From Mesorhizobium sp. L-8-3 (GTDB lineage Bacteria; Pseudomonadota; Alphaproteobacteria; Rhizobiales; Rhizobiaceae), in assembly GCF_016756615.1 (NCBI RefSeq), contig NZ_AP023262.1, positions 1,240,001 through 1,304,000 of the forward strand: a DNA stretch of 64,000 nt, given 5' to 3'. The notes under the pieces are model-generated. The model was given only the letters and a program-made list of their open reading frames with translations. It made no database searches and was not told the origin of the DNA. Shown piece after piece: positions 36,156 through 45,455 of the stretch; within the stretch, counting starts at the first letter, position 1; the number at the start of each line of letters is the position of its first letter. The position numbers and the translations under genes were made by a program.

Positions 36156-36520
36156 TCGTCCGCCGCCAGGCGACAATCAGCTATCCCCAGTTTCCAGTTG
36201 AATGAAGGATGTCAGCGGACCGCATCGGGCGATGGAGGAGAATGCAAGGCATATCGAGTTCGTCGCCGATACGGCCGCTCTCTTTGGCAGCCAGGTCACA
36301 CCTTTGGTCCGTCCGAGGCCGACCCATTCCTCTGCGCCGGGCGCGCGCCATGTTCCGTGGCGGCGTTTTCGGGCCTGAGAAGCCGAACCGTCGAGGCTGA
36401 CAGGTACCACAAAGGGGTTGCGTTTCATCGCGCCTTGGTCGAATCTGTGCCCCTGCCGCGTATCTGGCGTTGTGTTGACGGGTGGGGGATTGCGTCCGCC
36501 AACCAACAGGTGAGGAAACA
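36156..36520. other. 365-base gap without a convincing gene
   Basis: The only plus-strand frame with protein-like composition is a 58-codon frame at 36202-36378, but it has no ribosome binding site and its last third is Pro/Arg-rich. No repeat, terminator or named regulatory motif was recognised. It presumably holds the promoter of the gene at 36521. Confidence 0.5.
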
Positions 36521-36844
36521 ATGAGACATCTGCTGCCCCCGCTCCATGAGGGCCATGCGCCGATCTTTCTGCATCAGGCTTTCGCTGATGCGCTCGATGC
36601 CTTCGAGAACTGGGCTCCCGGCACGACCGAACCGTCCGTGCTCTGCGAAGGGCTGCCGACCGCAATCAGCGCGGTGTTCGGGCGGATGCGCAGCTGCACC
36701 GATATCCTTCCGATGCGCATTCTCGAAGACGTCCAGGCCCTGCTCAAGGGCACCGATGACCAGGAATTCGCCGACGAGCAGGCGAGCTACGCCGAAGCTG
36801 CCCTTATCCTTCGGGCCCATTGCGTCGCGCGCCTCAAATCCTGA
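36521..36844 (+). CDS. Hypothetical protein, 107 residues
   Basis: A 107-residue, mostly helical and acidic soluble protein of no recognised family. It begins MRHLLPPLHEGHAPIFLHQAF and ends ILRAHCVARLKS; three cysteines (about 42, 59 and 100) are scattered without a CxxC. GGTGAGGAAACA precedes the ATG. A longer start 13 codons upstream is possible but poorly composed. The neighbours do not suggest a role. Confidence 0.6.
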   Translation: MRHLLPPLHEGHAPIFLHQAFADALDAFENWAPGTTEPSVLCEGLPTAISAVFGRMRSCTDILPMRILEDVQALLKGTDDQEFADEQASYAEAALILRAHCVARLKS

Positions 36845-37026
36845 AGCGGTGACGCGCCGGTCGAACCGGCGGGCGCGCCCGCCGGTTCTGCACCGGGTGG
36901 TGAAGCCGCAGCCCGAAGCTGCCATGTCTCCCTCGGCGTTCACCGCAAGGTGTAGCGGTCCCTGTTGCTGGAATTCGTTCAAGTCACTAAGAACTGTGCC
37001 AACCCACGGCTTCAGTTCCAGGCTTG

Positions 37027-38325
37027 ATGTCCTCCACCTCGCTTTCCTCCGCATTCCCCACACTCGATGGCCTGCATGTCGGCATCATTGGCCTCGGTTA
37101 TGTCGGCCTGCCGCTGGCGATTATTTTCGCCAAACACTTCCGGGTCACCGGCTTCGATGTCGATCAGGCGCGTATCGAGGCGCTGAAGGCAGGCATCGAC
37201 CGTACCGGCGAGGCGACGGCCGAGGAACTGGCAAGCCGCAATCTCGATTTCACCGCCGAGCAGGACGCATTGCGCGACTGCAAGCTCATCGTCGTTGCCG
37301 TTCCCACGCCGATCGACGCGGCGAAGCAGCCGAATCTCGGCCCCCTCTTCCAGGCTTGCCGCACCGTTGGTCAAGTGGTCTCGCGCGGCGCTACGGTCGT
37401 CTTCGAATCGACGGTCTATCCCGGAGCGACCGAGGAAGATTGCGTGCCGCTCATCGAGCAAGCGTCGGGGCTGCGCTGCCACCGCGATTTCTTCGTCGGC
37501 TACAGTCCCGAGCGGGTCAATCCAGGTGATCCGACGCACAAGATCGAGACCGTGATCAAGGTTACCTCGGGGGGAACACCGGAAACGACCGAGTTTGTCG
37601 ATGCGGTCTACCGTCGCGCCATCCCCGCGGGCACCTACCGCGCTCCGTCGATCCGCGTGGCGGAGGCCGCCAAGATCGTCGAGAACACCCAACGCGACGT
37701 CAACATCGCGCTCGTCAACGAACTCGCCGTGCTGCTCGGCAAGCTCGGCATCGACACGCTCGAAGTGCTGGAGACCGCCGGAACGAAGTGGAACTTCCTG
37801 CCGTTCCGCCCCGGCCTCGTCGGCGGCCACTGCATCGGCGTCGACCCCTATTATCTCACCCACAAGGCGCGGCAGTTGAACTTCCATCCGGAGATGGTGC
37901 AGGCAGCGCGGCGCATCAACGACGACATGGGCGAGCATGTGGCGGTCGAGACCATCCGCCTGCTTCTCGAAAAGCGGCTCGCTCCGCCGTTCCGTGCGCT
38001 GGTGCTGGGGTTCACCTTCAAGGAAAACTGCCGCGATATCCGCAACAGCCGCGTGATCGACATCGTGAAGAAGCTCCAGAGCTTCAATGTTGCGGTCGAC
38101 GTCTTCGATCCCGAGGCCGATCCAAGGGACGTGAAGCGAGAATACGGCCTGGAACTGAGCTCCACGCTCGAGCCCGGAGCCTATGATGCGGTGATCGTGG
38201 CGGTCGGCCATCGCAGCATCCGCGAACTCGGGCCGGCTGAGGCCAGGGCACTTCTGAAACCGTCAGGCATCCTCTTCGACGTCAAGGGGATCTTCCCGAA
38301 GGAGCATGTCGATGCACGTCTCTGA
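37027..38325 (+). CDS. Nucleotide-sugar dehydrogenase (WbpO/TviB type)
   Basis: A 432-residue NAD-dependent dehydrogenase that oxidises C6 of a UDP-sugar to the uronic acid, giving precursors for acidic surface polysaccharides. GIIGLGYVGLPLA (19-31) binds NAD, Lys216 in EAAKIVENTQRD and Cys269 in GGHCIGVDPYYL are catalytic, and the C-terminal domain carries FTFKENCRDIRNS. The sequence is closest to the UDP-N-acetylglucosamine/galactosamine 6-dehydrogenase group (TviB, WbpO), not to UDP-glucose dehydrogenase. It leads a plus-strand pair with the carbamoyltransferase 33 bases downstream. Confidence 0.9.
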   Translation: MSSTSLSSAFPTLDGLHVGIIGLGYVGLPLAIIFAKHFRVTGFDVDQARIEALKAGIDRTGEATAEELASRNLDFTAEQDALRDCKLIVVAVPTPIDAAKQPNLGPLFQACRTVGQVVSRGATVVFESTVYPGATEEDCVPLIEQASGLRCHRDFFVGYSPERVNPGDPTHKIETVIKVTSGGTPETTEFVDAVYRRAIPAGTYRAPSIRVAEAAKIVENTQRDVNIALVNELAVLLGKLGIDTLEVLETAGTKWNFLPFRPGLVGGHCIGVDPYYLTHKARQLNFHPEMVQAARRINDDMGEHVAVETIRLLLEKRLAPPFRALVLGFTFKENCRDIRNSRVIDIVKKLQSFNVAVDVFDPEADPRDVKREYGLELSSTLEPGAYDAVIVAVGHRSIRELGPAEARALLKPSGILFDVKGIFPKEHVDARL

Positions 38326-38358
38326 TCTCGGCCCGAGATACGGCGAGCGGCAGCTGGC

Positions 38359-39918
38359 ATGAAGATTTTCGCCTACAAGCCAGGCCATGACGGCCACGTC
38401 GCGCTTGTCCAGGACGGCAGCCTGGTCTTTTCGATCGAGGCAGAGAAGGATTCGGGCGACCGCTATGCACCGCTGTCGTCTGAAAACATGCTGCACGGCC
38501 TCTCGCTGGTCGACGGCATCCCCGACGTCGTCGCGGTATCCGGCTGGCTACGCTCTTTCCGGCCGATGAGCGGACCCGTCGGCGGCGGCTATTTCGATGC
38601 GGAAGGCGCGACGATCATCGACCGGCCCGGCCGCATGCTGGGCCGCGATATCCGCTCCTTCTCGTCCAGCCATGAGCGATCCCACATCATCGGCAGCTAT
38701 GCCATGTCGCCCTTTCCACAGGGGCAACCCTGCTACGCGCTGGTCTGGGAGGGGGTGATCGGGGCCTTCTACAGGATCGACGCCGATCTCAAGGTGACGG
38801 CGCTCGGCACGCCGATGAGCGGGCCGGGACACAAATACGGCTTCCTTTACGGCCTTGCCGACCCGACCTACCCGGCCGATGCCCGCAAATCGCGCCGCGA
38901 GGATGCCGGCAAGCTCATGGCGCTGGCGGCTTTCGGCCGTGACGACCCCGAGACGCTGCAAGAGCGAGTGCTGATCGACCGCATCCTTGCCCATGATGCG
39001 GTCGCGGCGCCGCTGCGCAAGGCCGATTTCGCCGAATCACCCTTCTTCAACATCGGGCTGCAGACCCAGGCGTTCCGGACCCTCGCCCGACGGTTCCAGA
39101 ATGCCGTCTTCGAGCGCTTCCACGACTTTGCCCGCCGCAATTTGCGCGACGGCCTGCCCTTGCTGGTCTCGGGCGGTTGCGGGCTGAATTGCGACTGGAA
39201 CAGCGCCTGGCACGCCACCGGCCTCTTCGCCGATGTGTTCGTGCCGCCTTGCGCCAATGATTCCGGCTCGGCCATCGGCACCGCTGCCGACGCGCAATTC
39301 GCCTATACCGGCAACGCCAAACTTGAATGGTCGGTCTATGCCGGCGAGGAATTCGTGATCGACACGGGCAGGCCCGACGGGTTCGAGCCGGAACGGAGGG
39401 ACGATGCCGGGATCGCCGGTCGTCTCGCCGCCGGCGACGTGCTGGCCTGGGTGCAGGGCCGCTACGAGATCGGACCGCGGGCACTCGGCAACCGGTCGCT
39501 TCTTGCCGCACCCTTTACCGCCGAGACCCATGCGCGGCTCAACGCCATCAAGCGCCGCGAAGCTTTCCGGCCGATCGCGCCGATCATGCTGGAAGACGAA
39601 CTCGATCGCCTCTTCGAGAATCACGGGCCGAGTCCGCATATGCTCTATTTCCAGACCGCCAAGACCGACGCGCTGAAGGCGGTGACCCATGTCGACGGCA
39701 CAGCGCGTGTCCAGACGGTGAACCGCGGGCAAAACGCGCAGATCCACGAACTGCTGACGGCCTTCAAACGGCTGACCGGATATGGTGTGCTCTGCAATAC
39801 CTCGCTGAACTTCAACGGCAAGGGTTTCATCAACCGCCTGAGCGACCTCGCGCGCTATGCGCGGGATACCGGGCTCGATGGATTCGTGGTGGGCGAAACC
39901 TTCTATCGCAAGGTCTGA
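38359..39918 (+). CDS. NodU/CmcH/TobZ-family O-carbamoyltransferase
   Basis: A 519-residue enzyme expected to move a carbamoyl group from carbamoyl phosphate, through carbamoyl-AMP, to a hydroxyl of a sugar or small molecule. The N-terminal ASKHA-like domain has the metal ligands in SSHERSHIIG (His105 and His109), as in TobZ; the C-terminal YrdC-like part has GRYEIGPRALGNRSLLA, REAFRPIAP and NTSLNFNGKG. The acceptor is unknown. Its neighbours (sugar dehydrogenase, FkbM methyltransferase) point to glycan decoration, not Nod factor, since no nod genes are present. Confidence 0.87.
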   Translation: MKIFAYKPGHDGHVALVQDGSLVFSIEAEKDSGDRYAPLSSENMLHGLSLVDGIPDVVAVSGWLRSFRPMSGPVGGGYFDAEGATIIDRPGRMLGRDIRSFSSSHERSHIIGSYAMSPFPQGQPCYALVWEGVIGAFYRIDADLKVTALGTPMSGPGHKYGFLYGLADPTYPADARKSRREDAGKLMALAAFGRDDPETLQERVLIDRILAHDAVAAPLRKADFAESPFFNIGLQTQAFRTLARRFQNAVFERFHDFARRNLRDGLPLLVSGGCGLNCDWNSAWHATGLFADVFVPPCANDSGSAIGTAADAQFAYTGNAKLEWSVYAGEEFVIDTGRPDGFEPERRDDAGIAGRLAAGDVLAWVQGRYEIGPRALGNRSLLAAPFTAETHARLNAIKRREAFRPIAPIMLEDELDRLFENHGPSPHMLYFQTAKTDALKAVTHVDGTARVQTVNRGQNAQIHELLTAFKRLTGYGVLCNTSLNFNGKGFINRLSDLARYARDTGLDGFVVGETFYRKV

Positions 39919-39920
39919 CC

Positions 39921-40787
39921 TCAGCGGTCGCGCACAAGCAACGTATTCTGCGCTGTCGCGTCTGCCTTGCGGTAACCGCGCGCGGCGAGAAACGCCAGGC
40001 AGTCGGTTTGCCAGAGTTCACTCTGGACGGTCTCGATCAGCAGCGCCGCTGGCCACAACGACCGGCTTTCCTCCGAAAACAGCGGCAGCAGCGCCCGGTC
40101 CTCATAGCCTTCGACGTCGATCTTCAGGAGATCGATGGCGGGGAAACGCTCGGCTTCCAGGATTTCGGCCAGCGGCGCCACTTTTACGGTTTCGGGCACG
40201 GTTCGGCGCACGGTCTCGCGGTTGGAAGCCGCGCCTGCGCCTTCGACGAGCATCGAGGACTGGCCGACATTGCCGCCGCCGTCGAAGAAGAGCTGCATGA
40301 CGCCGCTGTTCGGTCCGGCGCCGAGATTGACAGCGGTGACGTTGGCTGCGCCGTTGGCCTCGATATTGAAGCGGAGCTTCGCGAATGTCCTCGGATGCGG
40401 TTCGAGCGCCAGGATGCGCGCGGAAGGGCCAGCAAGCGCGGCGATCCAGAGCGCATAGGTTCCGACATTGGCCCCGACATCGACGAAATGCATGCTCGGC
40501 CGGATGAAGGGCCGCAGCAGCACGCGCTCGGCCGGCTCCGGCAGGGCGCCTGCGCCGAACAGCATCCGGTCGCAATAGTTCTCGGTCGGATAGGTTCTGA
40601 AATTCACGCCGTCGACGATCACGTCATAAGGGCCACGATGCCGGCCCCGGATGATCCTGCGCAGGCGGCCGCGGGTTTCCCGCGCGAGCAGCAGGTGCGT
40701 AGCCAACCACCACAGGAGGCGGGCGCCCAGGGATGCCCGGCGGCCGCCGAACGGCATTGTCGTGTCGAGTTCGGCCGCCGCCTTCAT
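39921..40787 (-). CDS. FkbM-family SAM methyltransferase
   Basis: A 288-residue methyltransferase of the FkbM family, which commonly methylates hydroxyls of sugars in polysaccharides or polyketides. The SAM motif FVDVGANVGTYALW is at 101-114, followed by ALEPHP and LLKIDVEGYE. It converges on the carbamoyltransferase with two bases between stops, so the two share a boundary but not a promoter. The N-terminal 50 residues are basic and partly hydrophobic. Confidence 0.87.
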   Translation of the reverse strand: MKAAAELDTTMPFGGRRASLGARLLWWLATHLLLARETRGRLRRIIRGRHRGPYDVIVDGVNFRTYPTENYCDRMLFGAGALPEPAERVLLRPFIRPSMHFVDVGANVGTYALWIAALAGPSARILALEPHPRTFAKLRFNIEANGAANVTAVNLGAGPNSGVMQLFFDGGGNVGQSSMLVEGAGAASNRETVRRTVPETVKVAPLAEILEAERFPAIDLLKIDVEGYEDRALLPLFSEESRSLWPAALLIETVQSELWQTDCLAFLAARGYRKADATAQNTLLVRDR

Positions 40788-40800
40788 CAGCCGCGATCGC

Positions 40801-43251
40801 CTATTGCGCCGCCGGCGCGATCTGGCGCGGCTTCTGTCCGTCGTCCAGGACGGCGCGGGTCGCGCCGGCGACCGCTTCCTTCTGCTCGGGCGTCAGGTCC
40901 TCGATCTGCTCGCCATCGGCAAGCCGCACGGTCACCTCGCGGTGGGCGAAGTGGATGCCTTCTTTATGGAACAGCTCGCGGATGCCGGCATAGATGACCT
41001 TGCGCGTGACGAACTGGTCGCCAGGCCGCGTCATGAATTTGACGCGCACGATCATCGCGGAGTCCTCCATGGCATAGACGCCTTGCGACTTCAGCGGCTG
41101 CAGGAACATCTTGCCGACGACGGGATCGTCGAGAAGCTGCTGGCCGAACCTCTTCACCAGCTTGCGCACCTTGTCGACGTCGGTGTCGTAGGTCAGGCGC
41201 AGCGGCAGCTTCATCATCACCCAGTCGCGGGAATAGTTGGTGAGCTGGCGGATCTCGCCGAACGGGATCGTGTTCACCGCGCCACGGTGATGGCGAAGCT
41301 GGAACGAGCGGATGGAGATCTTCTCGACGACGCCCTTGGCGCCGGCCACCTCGATATATTCGCCCTTGCGGAAAGCGTCGTCGGCGAGAAAGAACGCTCC
41401 GGAAAAGATGTCGCGGATCAGTGTCTGGGCGCCGAAGCCGATGGCGATGCCGATCACGCCGGCGCCGGCGAAGAGCGGTCCGACGGCGACGCCGAGATTG
41501 GCCAGGATGATCATGCCGGCAACCGCGACGATGACGGACAGGATCGCGTAGCGGAAGATCGGCAGCACTGTGGCCAGGCGCGACTGTCCCTTGCCGCTCT
41601 CGCCTTCGCTTTCGCCTGGATTGAAGGGGCGCTCGTCGAGCGAGCCGCCCTCCTCGACGATCTTCATGTCGACGAAATTGTTGACCGCGTTGTAGGCCGA
41701 ACCGGCGATGAACAGGACGAGCAGTATGTCGAGCGCGGCGATCAGCGGATTGCCGTCGACGCGTTCGAGCTCGATGCCCCAGAGCCTGGCCAATATGGCG
41801 ATCGAGAAGATGACGACCGCGGCGAAGATCACATTCTCGAAGAAGGATTTGAAGACCGGGACGAATTTGCGGGGCCGGTTCGTCGGCGCCAGGAGTTCGG
41901 GCTTGTAGACCGTGATCTCCTCGCCCTCCTCCAGAATGTCCCGCTCATGTTCGCTGAGCTGCGCGAGCCGTTCCTTGGCCTGTTCGTCGCGCCGCCGGGC
42001 ATTGCGCTCCGCCGCGTCCTCGCGCGCCAGCCGCCGGTAGAAGGAAAGCTCCAGCCGCTCGTAGATGTTGTCGAGGATGAGAATCGCGACCCCATAGGCG
42101 AAGATCGCGACGATGAAGACGAGCAGCGGTGCAGCGACCAGGATATAGCCGCCCGGCAGGCCTAGGATCAGTCGCAGCGAGCTCATGAACCAGGCGATAC
42201 CGAAATAGCCGAGCACGACCAGCAACGCCGAGCGCGCGAAAAAGCGCTGCCATGCGGGTTTGGTGGCCGGATCGCCCTTGCCGAGCAGGATCGAATGGAG
42301 CTCTTTGCGGTGCGCGATCGCCGAGATGGCGAACATCACCGCACAGACCAACATCGCGACGATGAAGGACAGCCGGTAGGTCTCGTCGCTGACGCCCATC
42401 AGCTGCGCCCAGCGGCAGAAGGCTATGATCACGGCGGCGACAGCCAGCACCGCCGACCAGTCGCGGTGCAGCCTTCGGGCCGCGTCGTCGTCGACATTGA
42501 TCAGGCGATGGGCCGGCGTGTCCGGCGCGAAGAAATTCCACAGGATCACCGACCGCATGATGCGGTAGATCGCGAAGGTCGAGATGATCAGGAAGGTGGT
42601 CTTGCGCGTGGGCGCATGTCCGGTGTCGAAGATCAGCGCCACGCCCATGGCGACAACGAAGCTGATGCCGGTGCTGAGCAGCATCACGGCCGCCCTGCCG
42701 AGCAGATAGGACAGCTTGCGAGACCTTCGTGTTTCGTTCGGCCGGTAAACCTCGTCGAAATGATCGCGCGCCCAGCGTGTCGTGAACCGATACGTCTCCA
42801 ATCCGAGGAAGAGCCCGCTGAAGGCCGTGCCGACAGCGACCAGCACCCAGGTCAGAGTACCGTTCGGGCTCGACGCCTTCAGCACTTCGTCGAAATTCTT
42901 CAGGATCGCGGCCGAATTGGCGAACATCTGCCTGAGCTTGGCCCGCGCGATCAGCAACTGGTCCGACGACAGCGCCGTCATCATCGACATTCCGGGCTCC
43001 GGCTCCGGCGCCTTCTGCTCCGGTGTCACGACGACGACGGTCGAGCCCGCCTTGCGCGCCTCTTCGAGGAATTGCTCGAGCGACGTGCCGCCCGGCTGGG
43101 TCTGGCCCTGGCTCTTGGTCACGGCGGCGAGCGGCAGCGTCTGGCCGACGGCATTGGCGGAAGTCAATCCGATGGCCAGCAGCGTGGCGGTCAGGAGGGG
43201 AAACAGCCAGCGGATGAAGACGGCGGCCCGCCGATCGCACATGCCCATCAT
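40801..43251 (-). CDS. Large MscS-family mechanosensitive channel
   Basis: An 816-residue inner-membrane protein with a signal peptide (about residues 4-34, WLFPLLTATLLAIGL then ANA), a periplasmic part, about ten membrane helices and a C-terminal MscS domain. The pore helix region reads GAGVIGIAIGFGAQTLIRDIFSG and the beta domain GVVEKISIRSFQLRHHRGAVNTIPFGEI, here located at about 610-690. It releases solutes on osmotic downshock. The start at 43251 is preferred because the signal peptide follows at once; an ATG 26 codons upstream lacks a ribosome binding site. It ends 13 bases from the FkbM start, same strand. Confidence 0.88.
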   Translation of the reverse strand: MMGMCDRRAAVFIRWLFPLLTATLLAIGLTSANAVGQTLPLAAVTKSQGQTQPGGTSLEQFLEEARKAGSTVVVVTPEQKAPEPEPGMSMMTALSSDQLLIARAKLRQMFANSAAILKNFDEVLKASSPNGTLTWVLVAVGTAFSGLFLGLETYRFTTRWARDHFDEVYRPNETRRSRKLSYLLGRAAVMLLSTGISFVVAMGVALIFDTGHAPTRKTTFLIISTFAIYRIMRSVILWNFFAPDTPAHRLINVDDDAARRLHRDWSAVLAVAAVIIAFCRWAQLMGVSDETYRLSFIVAMLVCAVMFAISAIAHRKELHSILLGKGDPATKPAWQRFFARSALLVVLGYFGIAWFMSSLRLILGLPGGYILVAAPLLVFIVAIFAYGVAILILDNIYERLELSFYRRLAREDAAERNARRRDEQAKERLAQLSEHERDILEEGEEITVYKPELLAPTNRPRKFVPVFKSFFENVIFAAVVIFSIAILARLWGIELERVDGNPLIAALDILLVLFIAGSAYNAVNNFVDMKIVEEGGSLDERPFNPGESEGESGKGQSRLATVLPIFRYAILSVIVAVAGMIILANLGVAVGPLFAGAGVIGIAIGFGAQTLIRDIFSGAFFLADDAFRKGEYIEVAGAKGVVEKISIRSFQLRHHRGAVNTIPFGEIRQLTNYSRDWVMMKLPLRLTYDTDVDKVRKLVKRFGQQLLDDPVVGKMFLQPLKSQGVYAMEDSAMIVRVKFMTRPGDQFVTRKVIYAGIRELFHKEGIHFAHREVTVRLADGEQIEDLTPEQKEAVAGATRAVLDDGQKPRQIAPAAQ

Positions 43252-43556
43252 GACAAGCCCTGATTTTCCGGCTCTTTTCCCGCGAATCGTCGCCCGCACG
43301 ATATCCCGGTGGCGCGCCTCATGAGGCATCTATTTAGGTTGGCTGATGCCCGCTTGCCAATGCGGTTTGCCGAATTGGCGCAAAAACCCCGCGCAGAACG
43401 GGCTGGGATTCGCCTTTTCGGCAGCAAAAAGCAAGGCGCGCGACCCCCTTGCGCAAGCCGCCGCGCATTGCGACATTGCGTTGCGGGCAGGGGCGCTCCG
43501 GCGCCCCACGACGACAAGTCGGACTCCCGTGCGCCTGTTGTCCGGGGTTCCGGGAA
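43252..43556. other. 305-base divergent promoter region
   Basis: This gap separates the MscS gene (minus) from the Yej-like operon (plus). It holds a perfect hairpin GGGGCGC-TCCG-GCGCCCC (43490-43507) 50 bases before the plus-strand start, and a GC-rich tract with repeated TTGCG. No named regulator site was recognised. Confidence 0.45.
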
Positions 43557-45455
43557 ATGTCTGATCTGGGGAACAAAAAGACTGACCTTCTGAGGGTCGA
43601 GGGCCTGCGCATCTCGATCGCCCTCCAGCGTTCGACTATCGAGGTCGTCAACGATGTGAGCTTCCGCATTCCCGCAGGGGGGACTGTCGCCGTGGTCGGC
43701 GAATCGGGGTCGGGCAAGTCGATAACCGCGCAGGCGATCCTGGGCATCCTGCCGCAGGTGGCGACGGTCACCGGCGGAAGCATCCTGTTCCGTGATCCCG
43801 AAAAGCCGGGGAGCTCGGTCGATATCGCTACGCTGGAGATGAACGACCGCGCCATGCAGGAACTGCGCGGCGCGCGGATCTCGATGATATTCCAGGAACC
43901 CATGACCTCGCTCTCGCCGCTCCACAAGATCGGCAACCAGGTCGAGGAAGCGTTGGTCCTGCACCGGCAGGTCGAACGCGGCCAGGCGCGGCCGATGACG
44001 GAAGAGATGCTGAAGAGGGTAGGCTTTCCCAATCCGTACCGCGCCTACGACATGTATCCGATGGAGCTTTCGGGCGGGTTGCGCCAGCGCGCCATGATCG
44101 CGATGGCGCTGATCTGCCGGCCGGCTTTGCTGATCGCCGACGAACCGACGACGGCCCTCGACGTCACCGTCCAGGCGCAGGTTTTGGGGCTGCTCAAGAG
44201 CCTGCAGCGGCAACTGGACATGTCGCTTCTGCTGATCACCCACGATCTCGGCGTGGTCGCCAACATGGCGGACGAGGTCGTCGTCATGCATCAGGGCCAA
44301 GTGGTCGAGGCCGGGACCGTGGACGACGTCTTTCGTCGCCCGGGACACCCCTATACCAAAGCCCTGATGCGTGCCGTTCCGACGCTCTCCATGGCGCCGG
44401 GTGAGAAGCTCGTCGCGCTGCGCGACCACACGCCGGTGATTCCCGCCACGATGCGCAGGAAACCCTCCGCTCCCGCTGACGGGTCGGCGCCGCTGCTTTC
44501 CGTGCGTCACCTGTCCAAAGGCTTCGTGATCCGCAAAGAAGGCTGGCTGTCCGGCCACCAGCGCAAGGTCATGGCAGTCGACGACGTGAGCTTCGACGTG
44601 CTGCGCGGCGAGTGTCTGGCCATCGTCGGCGAGAGCGGATCGGGCAAGACCACCGTCAGCAAGCTGATCATGCGCGCGCTGACCGCGGATGCAGGTCAGA
44701 TCCGGTTCGACAATGGCGAAGTGAAATGCGACGTCGCTACGCTGGAGGGCAGCGCACTCAAGGAATTCCGCAAACGGATCCAGATCGTGTTCCAGGACCC
44801 GTTCGCCTCGCTCAGCCCGCGCTCGACAGTGCTCAACATACTCAGCGAGCCCCTCGAGATCCACCGCATCGGCTCGCCGACGGAGATCAAGCACAATGCC
44901 GCAGAATTGATGGGACTGGTTGGGCTGCAGCCCAGTTTTCTCAACCGCTATCCTCACAGCTTCTCGGGCGGCCAGCGCCAGCGGATCGGCATCGCCCGCG
45001 CGCTCGCTCTGTCGCCGGACTTGCTCATCTGCGACGAGCCGGTCTCGGCGCTCGACGTGTCGGTCCAGGCGCAGATCCTGAACCTCTTGAAGAAGCTGCA
45101 AGCCGAACTCGGCCTGACGCTGATCTTCATCTCGCACAATCTGGCCGTGGTGAAGTATCTGGCGAACCGAATCGCCGTGATGCGCAGGGGCAGGATCGTC
45201 GAGATCGCTCCGACGGAGGCCCTGTTTGGCAATCCGGTCCACCCCTATACCCAGGCGCTGCTGAACGCCGTCCCGCGCGCCGATCTCGACCACAAGCTCG
45301 ATTTCGCGCATCAGACCGACGAGACCCGCGACGAGACCGAAGACTGGAATCCGGTCTTCAAGTCCGAGCACCCGGGAGACCTGTCCCTGCAACCCGTCGC
45401 CGAGGGGCACTTCGTGCTGTCCCGCACCCAATCAAAAGAGAGGCTTTCGGCATGA
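43557..45455 (+). CDS. Peptide ABC transporter, fused dual ATP-binding protein (YejF-like)
   Basis: A 632-residue protein with two complete ABC domains. The first has Walker A GESGSGKS (48-55) and signature LSGGLRQR; the second has GESGSGKTT (about 357-365) and FSGGQRQRIGIARAL. Each ends with the HPYT segment of oligopeptide-type ATPases. The fused form replaces the OppD/OppF pair, as in YejF. The ATG at 43557 gives the shortest sensible N-terminus before LLRVEGL. Its stop overlaps the binding-protein start (ATGA), so it leads the operon. Confidence 0.93.
   Translation: MSDLGNKKTDLLRVEGLRISIALQRSTIEVVNDVSFRIPAGGTVAVVGESGSGKSITAQAILGILPQVATVTGGSILFRDPEKPGSSVDIATLEMNDRAMQELRGARISMIFQEPMTSLSPLHKIGNQVEEALVLHRQVERGQARPMTEEMLKRVGFPNPYRAYDMYPMELSGGLRQRAMIAMALICRPALLIADEPTTALDVTVQAQVLGLLKSLQRQLDMSLLLITHDLGVVANMADEVVVMHQGQVVEAGTVDDVFRRPGHPYTKALMRAVPTLSMAPGEKLVALRDHTPVIPATMRRKPSAPADGSAPLLSVRHLSKGFVIRKEGWLSGHQRKVMAVDDVSFDVLRGECLAIVGESGSGKTTVSKLIMRALTADAGQIRFDNGEVKCDVATLEGSALKEFRKRIQIVFQDPFASLSPRSTVLNILSEPLEIHRIGSPTEIKHNAAELMGLVGLQPSFLNRYPHSFSGGQRQRIGIARALALSPDLLICDEPVSALDVSVQAQILNLLKKLQAELGLTLIFISHNLAVVKYLANRIAVMRRGRIVEIAPTEALFGNPVHPYTQALLNAVPRADLDHKLDFAHQTDETRDETEDWNPVFKSEHPGDLSLQPVAEGHFVLSRTQSKERLSA

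Noticed and set aside
36202..36378. A 58-codon plus-strand frame in the gap before 36521
   Set aside because: No ribosome binding site, a Pro/Arg-rich end and no recognised similarity; kept only as a remark on the gap.
38359..39918. Nodulation gene nodU
   Set aside because: Only the carbamoyltransferase family matches; no nodABC, nod box or other nodulation gene is near, so a Nod-factor role is not supported.
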